Below are positions 48,031-64,000 of a DNA stretch of 64,000 nt, piece by piece. The notes below the pieces were generated by a model. The model saw only the letters and a list, made by a program, of their open reading frames with translations. It searched no databases and was not told where the DNA came from. The stretch is from Scatophagus argus (Eukaryota > Chordata > Actinopteri > Scatophagidae), in NCBI RefSeq assembly GCF_020382885.2, contig NC_058504.1, positions 2,991,019 through 3,055,018 on the forward strand, given 5' to 3'. Each line of letters begins with the position of its first letter. Position 1 is the stretch's first letter. A program made the position numbers and the translations under genes.

Positions 48031-48277
48031 CAGGACACCAGATATCATAGTTTCAAATAGGTTGCAATAGCAGAAAGTGTTCAGACACAGAACTGACAGA
48101 AAGAATGTCTGTGTCAGTTTTCATAGTATCTGAATGAAGATTCATGGAGACACAGATGTTAACTGTCTCAGCTGTGGGAGTCTTGTTAAGTTACTGCTGG
48201 TGAAAACCCAGCATCTCCAGATTGGTCAGTCACTGCTTTCTACCTCTGGTGGATGTCAGTTGATCAGTTTTCCTTTC

Positions 48278-48420
48278 TGGTGCAAATGGTGTGGTCAGCA
48301 TTGTTGTCTCACAGCAAGAGGGTTCCAGGTTCGAATCCCGGTCTGGGTCCTTCTGTGTGGAGTCTGCATGTTCTTCCTGTGCTTACGTGGGTTTTCTCTG
48401 GATGATAACAAAATCTCACT
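48278..48420 (+). mobile_element. tRNA-like dispersed repeat fragment
   Basis: The tract GCATTGTTGTCTCACAGCAA ... GGTTCGAATCCCGGTCTGGG ... GGAGTCTGCATGTTCTTCCT ... GTGGGTTTTCTCTGG is a well-known high-copy teleost sequence with a B-box-like core. It is truncated at both ends and not a functional tRNA (no acceptor stem or A box). It lies between rab33b and the lipocalin. Confidence 0.65.
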
Positions 48421-49167
48421 TTGCATTCAAACAAGCATGTTTCTCCCTTACTTCCTTTGCCACTGTTTGCATCCTTCCTTATGTACATCCCCCATTTTTT
48501 TCTTGTTTCCTTCCTTACTTTTCTGCTTTGGTTAATCTGAAAAAGGGAAAATCCACAACGAAAGTTTTCTTCTGGACAATCAATATCATCCCTTTGGGTA
48601 CTTGGGTACATTTTACTTCTAAAACAGTTAAGTTAGTGTTCAGTAGATTGTAGCATTATTCTTTGAGATTGAAATGAATTTTTAAAGTTTAAATCTTTGT
48701 TGTTATTGCTGTTGTGAATATTCAGAGGCCTGTGGACACTGAGTATTAAATTGCAGGTTCAGTCAGCTTGTTTGACTGGTAAAAGTCAATGACTGCTGGA
48801 GCAGATCTGTGAAACATCAGACACGACGGGCAGCTCTTTGTCAGTGTTGTGTAACTATGGTCATGCCCCTAATGCGTAGGTATTGGTAGGATTATTATTA
48901 TTTATTAAATTATGTATTCATTTAAAAAAACAGAAACATTGCAAAAGTGTACTTTTGGTTTTTGCACAGATGATCTAAAGACATCTCATTGAACACCATT
49001 TGTCTTTATTGCTTTACTCTTTAATGAATTTTCAAATTAATGTTTTTACAAAAGAATACAACAACAGATTCGACAATAGTGAAGTCATGAAAATAATAAC
49101 TGTCGTCCTAATTTAGAGTTCTGTTAGTGGATGTTCTCCTGTCGTGATGAGTCAGACTTCTTCTCTT

Positions 49168-52100
49168 CTACACAGGACACAACTCTGTAAAACCAAAAAA
49201 AAAGGGCACAGCTGATACATAACAACATCAGTTTAGTTAATATGAATCCCAAAATCAGGTCCTGGCAGCAGCACATGGAAATCAGTTAAAGTTTATAGAG
49301 AAAATCTTTTAGTTAGTCCGCTGTTAGCATGGATGCATTGTCGGTGCACCATGTGGACTACAGACGAGCCATTTCCTGTGAGTGAGACGGTGCAGCTGAT
49401 CTGCCCGAGTCCACGTGTCACCTGCAAAGGTGTCGGACGTCCAAAAGGCGGTAAATACTTTATCAAACATGGTTATTTAGACAAAATGTTAGACAAAACT
49501 GTCCTTGATAGAAATCTCTGCATTACAGCACTTTGATTAAACTGTACTTATTAATATCACTCAAATATCTCACACAAGACCAAAAGGCAAAATCTGTCGG
49601 AAATATGGGGCTGTTATACACGACAAACTCTGTGATATGCACCTGTATTTGTGTGTGCACCATAATAAGTGTGTGGTATGTGTGTGTGTGTACTGTGGTG
49701 AGATAATATGTGTATTTAGACGCCACATTTTATGAAAGTATTTCCAGATTCTGTGGAGAATTAAGAAAATGAAATATCTGCATTCCTGTGGTCGTTTCAT
49801 CTGGACTTGACCACATTCAGTATATGCCAAAAAAATTCTGATTATGCATTTGAAGTGGTCTGGATCCTCCAGAAAATCTGGATTAACAGCAATTCTTGTA
49901 CAGTTACACATACAGTCTGCCATAAGTACAATAATTATTCTAGAAAAGTATTGACATGACACAAGGTCATATCTGGTCATTTGTGTGTACCGCATTCACT
50001 CGTTTGTAAGCTGCTCACTGGGTGCCTGCAGTGCGTTCATGCAGTGTTGGCAGGGCAGTAAAAATCTCATCATTCCAGCTCAGTGTTTATTATATTATTA
50101 AGTCATGTCTCTTTTAATTAAGTGGAGAACTTGCAGCGTCTCACCTTTGTTGGGGTCGTAGTGAAACTTTGCCGGCTGGGGAAACTGGAGGCATGCAGCT
50201 TGCTGGCTGAAAGTCTCCAAGTCGGTGGCTGCCAGAGTCTTATTCCTCCCTGCAGAGATCAGAAGCAGTCAGTCGTTCTCATTGTCTTTCACAGAGCAGC
50301 TTTTACTGGAGTTCAGTTGTCTCTTCAGAGATCTCATTCATCATTAGGCCATAACTGATGTGAGCAGTAACAGCTTTTCTCACTTGGTTTCACGGGCTAT
50401 AATGTCTTAACATTTTGCTCTTCTAATCTTCACACTCACCAAATAAGTACAATGCTTGGTAACTGTTTTCTTTGGTGTAGGCGTGCATGAGCAAACAGTC
50501 ATGGCAGGTCTGCAGGAACTTGTAGTTGGTAGAGGCAACTTCCACTAGACAACACAAAGCAAAGATGAGCACCATATTCTTGACACACTGACTATGTGTA
50601 GCTCAAATACAGCTCTGTGACAAACTGTACTCAGCCTCAGGTTAAATTTATGATATCTGAAGTACCTGCCTTTCGTTATCCTCTTACTTGTAACTGATGT
50701 GATTATTATCTGTCACAGGGTGAAACAACTTACAGCGGACCTCTAAGGTTTGGTCATCGACAAAGGTGACGTTGTGGGCAACTCTGAGGCATCTCCCCTT
50801 TCTGAAATACGATCAGATCAGAGGAAACTTCAGCGAGCCTTATGGGGAAAAAGAACAAACCAGAAAAAGGAGTCTACAGCCATGCTAAGAGCTCCACGAG
50901 GAAGCTTTTTGTGTGTGTTTGTTTTGGAAACCCCTCTTCTGACATTATGGTGGCTGCGTCTGACCTTTTCTGTCACTTTCCAAGTCTGACAATGTGGCTT
51001 TCATGCCCAGTTCACACTGTGATTGGTCACCTGTGCAGAGATGTGGGCTGCAAAAAGTGTGACTGATGGAGGTGCCTCAGTAGCTCAGCTGATGGAGCAC
51101 ATGCACCACATACCAAAGGCTGAGTCTTTATGGAAATGTAAATGACATCTCTTTGAGGTGTCTCTTCACACTTCAGTGGATGAAACACTACATTCGTGGG
51201 GCACTTATGATCCATTTGGCTTTCCGTAGAACCTCACATCAGGGGTCCATGTCTGATTCCTTCCCTCCTCGGCATGTCACTTGTTGTCTCCCCATTTTCA
51301 AATCTCCCCTTCCTGTCACTGTTCAAATAAGGGCAAAAAAAATCATCAGGAGCCACTCGTGAAGAAAGAGCTCAGTATGATCAGATGAACTAATCATCAC
51401 CTCATGATTGATCAATAGAGGATCTCCCAGTGTGTCCCATAGTAACTCACCCTTAATACCACACAGTACTCCAACTTATTAATGAACCATCAGTTGTCAA
51501 GTTGTTCTTCATCCTCAATTAACTTAAAATTAGCAACTTAAAAAAATGTTAGGATTCATTAACTGAGGGTTAACTAACAGGAAGTTCCTCATTTGTTAAC
51601 ATTTTGTGGATTTACAGCCATCATTAATGACACACGTTTGCTGTGTTACATACTAAACAAAGTGAAAACTCTGTGATGTTATTACCGTAATGGAGACATC
51701 GTAATGACACTTTAATTGAGAGGATCGTTGAATGTGGTTTTCAAAATTAACTAAAAGTTATGTTCGCATAAATATTCAGCATAGGGGTTACGAAATACTT
51801 TTTTTAGAATAGTTGTTTGTGAATTTTTAAAAACTTACGTTTGGATTATTTGTATTAAATCAGTACCAAATACAAATTGTTTTCACGATATTTCATGTAA
51901 AACCACAAATGACAACCACGTGATAAACGATAGATGAAACGTCTGGCATTGACCAAAGTCATGCTGTGGGGACCGTGAATGTGTGCGCATCACTTCAAGT
52001 CAGATACTCAGTGCAACAAATGCGAAGAGGCCGCTGAAGCTTGTGACATTATGGTGTTGGACAGACGGACAGACAGAGGAAATAAGTGTGATAGGACGAC

Positions 52101-52730
52101 TCACGCTGATGTTTGGCGATGCGGGGGCGGGTTCAGGTGAGCTGCGTTATGGTTGTGTCGGGTCGGCAGTGGGTTTGCTGTGTCTAACAGCAAGGTGCTG
52201 TTATCTGCTGTCGTGTTCAGCGACATCCACATGCTTTCCAAGTTCTCCAAGACGGAGTCAAAAATATCATTATTGGAAAACCCCCCAATAAGAATCCACC
52301 TGCCCAAAATCTGTTAGACACAAACAACTCAGGTTCAGCTTACATTTGCTTTCACTCCAGCTGCGCTGTTGCTCCGCACACGCACATTACGCACAGCGCG
52401 TAGGGCACCAAAAAATCAGGCTCGTGAAAAAATCATCACAGGCTAGGTACTAGTAACGATATGGCACCCAAATGGCAACGGCGCTGCACTCCAGCGTTAC
52501 CCACATGCATCCACTTAACATTTAGGTATTGGGGGAAGTTTAGTTCTCATCTAAACAGAATAAGCGTCATACAATGAGACAGCTGAGCTCGGACAGTAGT
52601 TGATCTGTACCTGAGGAAGCTCGTTTGCTGTCAGAGGTCGGATCAGGTGACTGCAGTCGTCTTGTGTCGGTGCTGCTGCGCTGAGGGACAGCAGAGACGC
52701 GAGGACGGAGGCCAAGTGCAGCACAAACAT
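49168..52730 (-). CDS. Secreted lipocalin, alpha-1-acid-glycoprotein / tributyltin-binding type
   Basis: Predicted 206-residue secreted protein. Minus-strand exons: 52730-52611, 52310-52105, 50801-50734, 50544-50440, 50249-50145, 49184-49168; phases 0, 2, 1, 1, 1 join to a stop. A signal peptide (MFVLHLASVLASLLSLSAAA) precedes APTQDDCSHLIRPL. The lipocalin GxW motif is in ILGRWILIGG (43-45). Sequons NTT (72) and NST (77), later NVT and NKT, suggest heavy glycosylation. Cys residues at the start, in KGRC, in QTCHDC, in AACLQF and in the final ELCPV fit the disulfides of this family. It resembles fish tributyltin-binding proteins and the puffer saxitoxin/tetrodotoxin-binding protein, which are alpha-1-acid-glycoprotein-like plasma carriers; the ligand here is unknown. 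An ATG eight codons upstream (52754) would lengthen the leader. Confidence 0.85.
51065..51345 (+). mobile_element. tRNA-derived SINE with an internal non-matching block
   Basis: The head GGTGCCTCAGTAGCTCAGCT plus GGAGCACATGCACCACATAC, and the end CGGCATGTCACTTGTTGTCT, CTTCCTGTCACTGTTCAAAT, AAGGGCAAAAAAAATCATC, belong to a common teleost SINE (the complete form carries '...gcggcccgggttcgaatcc...' between them). Here the stretch 51135-51230 does not look like that family. The element lies in intron 2 of the lipocalin gene, antisense to it. Confidence 0.65.
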
Positions 52731-52934
52731 GGCAGAAAGCAAGCAGGTCGACACGCCAGCTCTTCCCCTCAGAAGTGAAGCATCTGAGATTTATAGGATG
52801 GCTGTAAAGCAACACTTGGTCGGGTTCAAGGTGACTCGGCTGCAGGGTGAGCAGTGGTTCATGCTGGGGTGTGAGGCAGCTGGAAATTCTGGAAATTTCA
52901 ATTGTGCAATCTGTTGGTGATGTCAAACAAACAA

Positions 52935-53292
52935 GGTACAAGGTACAAAGTTAATTTATTTGTCATTCTCAGACACAGGGGTATAAAGAAACACGAGTTG
53001 CAGCATATAAACGGATGGATGAATCACTTAATGGTGGAGGATGAGTTCAGGAGTCTCGCAGCCCGGGGAAACAAGCTGCTCTCAGCAATATTGCTGGTGC
53101 TCAGCAGAGGGGAACCAATGATGTTCTGGGTGGTTTTGATCACCCAATGTAGAGCCTTCCTGTCCCTGCCAAGTTTCCAGTCAGGATGCTTCCTATCAGT
53201 CATCAGTAAAAGTTAACAAGAATGTCAGGTTCTCCGTGATGTTGAGTCCCAGAATTGTTCATTTGCTCCACCTCAGCTCCACTGTTGTAGAC

Positions 53293-53341
<49 letters not shown>

Positions 53342-53640
53342 ATTGGCATGTGGCCAGAAACTTCACTCTGGAGTTTCCACCTCTGGGACTGCAGGGATGG
53401 GCATCCTGTCCTGTGGGGCTTGTCGGTTCAACATCAGAGTGGAGGACATGCGACAGCCAATCAGAGCTGTCTGGGGTCTGTTTGTGAGGACGTGCAATAC
53501 CCAGCTGCAGAGACAAGGTGCTGGTGACTGTTAACAACAGTTCCAGATCATTAATATAAATACTGATCAGGGTGGGGCTGAGGTTGCAGCCCTGCTCCAC
53601 CCCTCTATAGGAAGAATTCTTTTGACATCCAGTTTTCATA
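52935..53640 (-). mobile_element. LINE fragment with reverse transcriptase remnant
   Basis: On the minus strand, 53535-53639 reads YRGVEQGCNLSPTLISIYIN then DLELL, which fits the RGVxQGCxLSPxLFxxYINDL block of LINE reverse transcriptases. The next block expected in fish elements (a YADD-type region) is not present in frame. Downstream, 52935-53200 carries another high-copy-like tract (TCAGGAGTCTCGCAGCCCGG), possibly a second repeat. The fragment is truncated at both ends and interrupted by a (GT)22 run. Confidence 0.6.
53297..53340 (+). repeat. (GT)22
   Basis: Pure GT dinucleotides, 44 bases, inside the LINE-related segment. Likely polymorphic. Confidence 0.95.
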
Positions 53641-56269
53641 TCTTCATTTAATTACATCAGTAAACTTCGCTCTGTACAACTTTCTGTTATTTTAAAAAGT
53701 AACCCCTCATGCAAGATTAAATGAAAAGTTTTTCTTTGGAAATGAAACAAAACAAAGCATGTATACATTCTATTTATTTGCTTCCCACTTTTTCTGTTCA
53801 GTGTTCAGAAGCATTTGTTCAGCAGTTTCATCAGCAGGCTGTTCTGGGCAGAATGTGCGGAGTACATTACAGAGTTTAATGCTCTTCTTCCAAAATAAGC
53901 TCAGGCAGTTGGGCTCAAGGCACAATAACAGTCAGTGAGTGCTGAATATGCTGTAAGTACGCTTCCACATGATGAACACACAGCTAGTGCAGAAGTCTGC
54001 CAAGAGGCACACCAGCAAAATCTGGCAAATGGCATAAGAGTAAGTTTCAAAGTCATCCTGACGTTTGAGTGCAACCAAAAGTCCCAGGTGATATTACAGT
54101 AGCTGTCAGCTAATGTTACGTGTAGTCTCTGTGGTGTTTATGTCGTTACATGTCAGATTCATTGTTACTGGTCACATATGGGGATGTGAGTCACGTGGTG
54201 GGCGGTGCCAGCAGGTAATAGTAATATAAGCTGTTCTTCACCTGGCGTTTTCTTTTTGAATGAACTGAGGGGGTTGCCTTTTGATTACGCTTATACCACA
54301 ATTGATGTTGTTAAATATTGTTTTTAAACTTGGAAATCGTTTCACTGTTTGTTTTTACTTGCAATAAATCTGCAAACGTAACCGATCTATTGGAGCGATT
54401 TTTTTCTTGATAGGCCAGCGCAAGTAAAGTTTTCCCCTATTTAGCCTCTCTATTTTTTTGCTTTTTGGAATAGTCGCTCTACAATTACAACAAAAGCAAA
54501 GAGCTTCTGTTTGTTTGAATGTGTGCCCATTTTGAGTAATTGGTGTATTTGATAAGAAGAAATGTTTGTACTTTAAAATTATTGTAAAATGAGTTTTGTT
54601 CACTGGCAATCCATTGAATTCCAATTAAACATATTGGAAATATATTCTTCACATGTGGAAATGTTTTGTATGCACGCTGATACTTCTCTCCAGTCTTTTA
54701 TAATGTAATTCCTTCATTAATACCACTTTGTGTTTCCATGAACGACTGACAACATAAAATTCATTGATAAATAATAATACAGATAATTGTTAAATTTTGT
54801 TTGTAAATCCAGAAAAACTCATTTCATTTGTCATTGTTCTGAAGTCAAGGAGACGCACTTCCACGTTAAGGGTCAACAAAAGGTGCCATATTTAGTGGCT
54901 TTGCTGTGGTTGATGTCAGAAGATGTTACATATGGACTTCTGTAACTAATCACTACTGCCAAGTGGACAAGATGAAGCTCACATCACTGGTTATATGACT
55001 TCTCTATGAATTTGAATTTGTACAGACATCAGCGATGTTGCAACTGTAGTATTTCAGAGATTAAAATGCCTCGACTTGATTCTCTGGTAGGTATTATAAT
55101 TGCCTCCAAACTTGAGAGATGTTCACAAAACAAATGAAACCACTGACCAATCAATTGATTGACTGATCAGCAGACAGTTATTTAGCAAGTGTTTTGATAT
55201 TAAATTCATTGCGTGTCATGATTATCAAACATTCTCCAGTTCCAGCTTTTATATCGTGATGGTTTGCTGTTGGTCTTCGATGACGGTAAACTAAATTTCA
55301 TTGGTAATTGTTGATCAGATGGCATAATGCAAGACTTCACACTGAAATTTAGGAAACTGATCAATTGAAACTGATGTTTTTCATTGTTTTATCACATTTA
55401 AATAGCAGATAATTCTTTGAGAATGTAACTGCTGCAGATAAATTTATAAATAAAATAATTGTTTGTTGATGCCCCAGCACAAGGGCAACAAGCACCATCA
55501 CACTCGCCTCTGACAATAATGCAGACTCCTTAGACTATGTGACTAAAACAGACTGACATTTGTTCTTTCTGAAATGCAGGATAATCAGCTTTTCAAACTC
55601 TGCTTTCCTCTTTTGAATCCTTTTAAGTTTCATATGATGTGCTTGGTTGCCAGTCTTTGCATTTGTCCAATATCACAATATATACCAATATCACAGTGAG
55701 TTAAAAGGCCGGTGTTACTAAATGTACTACAGAGTACATAATAAGTACATAATGTACTACAGAGTAGGGCAATGGAAAGGACTGCTCACAGCTTGAATTA
55801 AAGTTTCACTTTACTCTGTTCAGATGTGGATTTGTCAGATGTTTATTGATATGAATGTGGATTATCCTAGCGTTATATGCACGTAGGGGCTCCTGCGTAA
55901 ACAATAATAATCGTATTTCACAGCCCTTCAGGTACGTTCATCAGCAATCAGCATCCCTGACGTAACACACGTGAAACTCACGGTGAAAGCCTGGCGTACT
56001 CTTCGTTACATCATGACCTTCACATGCCCACTACGTGTGTCTGTCCAATCCTGTCCATGATCACAAAAAGACAGCAAGTAACAGGAATACGTTTAGATTC
56101 GACATCAGAAACATCTAATATCTCATTTATATAATATTGTCAGCAAACAACTTATGGTATTTCCATAAATAATAATATAATATTTTGTTAAATGTTTAGA
56201 AAACATACAGGCAGTAATTTAGCAACCCTAACAGGGGTCCTTCAGCGATGCGTGGTGCAACATGTGTTG

Positions 56270-56487
56270 GATAATTCCAGAAGAAGCTTCGCAGTTCCTT
56301 TGCTGTGGCAGTCCAAAGATAAGCGGTTCTTCCTGAGCTCACACCGTCTGGAAGCCTGAAGACACCCTGAGATTTTACATCTTTAGTTATTCTTTGTTGT
56401 TCAACAGTCCGAAGAATCTGTTTCGGCACTTCAAACGTCGCGGACGTTTTTATTAAATTTCATTAGCCTGTTAGCTGAGTTGTAAAA
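56270..56487 (+). promoter_or_regulatory. hspa9: hspa9 promoter with heat-shock-element-like sites
   Basis: ATTCCAGAAGAAGCTTCG at 56274-56291 holds two inverted nTTCnnGAAn / GAAnnTTC pairs that share spacing off by three bases from a canonical continuous heat-shock element. It is about 200 bases upstream of the ATG. CpG-rich GTCGCGGACG lies at 56436-56445. Mammalian mortalin responds weakly to heat, so the sites may be weak or unused. Confidence 0.35.
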
Positions 56488-63882
<7,395 letters not shown>

Positions 63883-64000
63883 TAATAGGCCTTCTATGAA
63901 GGATCACTTAGTTTAAGCCTTCACTAAGCACTAATGTTTATGCACGTAGCTACAAGCACTGAGTGACCGACCTTGTCGCAGAATAGTTGCCTTCTTTTGA

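Larger units (their letters stand above)
52731..56487. other. Head-to-head gap between lipocalin and hspa9
   Basis: The gap contains a LINE-related segment at 52.93-53.64 kb and otherwise AT-rich sequence without recognised exons. A direct repeat of AATGTACTACAGAGTA occurs at about 55717 and 55751. The last 300 bases hold the hspa9 promoter. Confidence 0.55.

Noticed and set aside
51068-51140. tRNA gene candidate at the SINE head
   Set aside because: It has an A-box-like sequence but no intact acceptor or T stem; it is the tRNA-derived end of a SINE.
56196-56429. Minus-strand open frame of 77 codons just upstream of hspa9
   Set aside because: It has no ATG (it opens with GTG and a stop lies ten codons further up), no acceptor or donor fitting a gene, and no recognised family. 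It probably reflects the open nature of the promoter region.

Overview
This is a vertebrate nuclear window, most likely from a ray-finned (teleost) fish. The evidence is spliced genes with short exons, abundant (CA)n/(GT)n microsatellites, fish-type tRNA-derived SINEs, Tc1-type miniature elements and LINE 3' tails, and proteins that align residue for residue with vertebrate families. No prokaryotic feature, CRISPR array or provirus was seen. Exon joins below were made by eye from splice sites, reading phase and remembered family sequences; no alignment was run.

Layout. Positions 1-7.1 kb hold a tRNA-Ala gene, repeat relics and one unexplained protein-like open frame (about 4 kb, minus strand). 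7.2-22.0 kb: a 15-exon MGAT4-family N-acetylglucosaminyltransferase (+). 25.9-28.1 kb: scoc (-). 29.0-30.4 kb: mgst2 (-). 31.5-38.0 kb: setd7 (+). 39.1-42.7 kb: a four-span membrane protein I cannot name (+). 45.2-47.2 kb: rab33b (-). 49.2-52.7 kb: a secreted lipocalin of the alpha-1-acid-glycoprotein / tributyltin-binding type (-). 56.5 kb to the end: hspa9 (mortalin), cut by the window edge after its 12th exon (+).

The order MGAT4 member - scoc - mgst2 - setd7 - rab33b follows human 4q31.1 (MGAT4D, CLGN, SCOC, MAML3, MGST2, SETD7, RAB33B as I recall it), without clgn and maml3 between them. hspa9 belongs elsewhere in human (5q31), so a rearrangement boundary lies between rab33b and hspa9. 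The genes do not form a pathway; they are a conserved neighbourhood covering N-glycan branching in the Golgi (MGAT4), Golgi/autophagy traffic (scoc, rab33b), glutathione/leukotriene chemistry (mgst2), protein lysine methylation (setd7), ligand transport (lipocalin) and mitochondrial protein import (hspa9).

The most useful leads are: the full-length MGAT4-type enzyme at the MGAT4D position, the unnamed four-span gene whose exon 4 acceptor is built from a LINE-type tail, a GC-AG first intron in setd7, a nearly perfect intronic hairpin at 11.4 kb, several CTCF-like motifs in intergenic gaps, and two unexplained open frames (about 4.0 and 18.3 kb).
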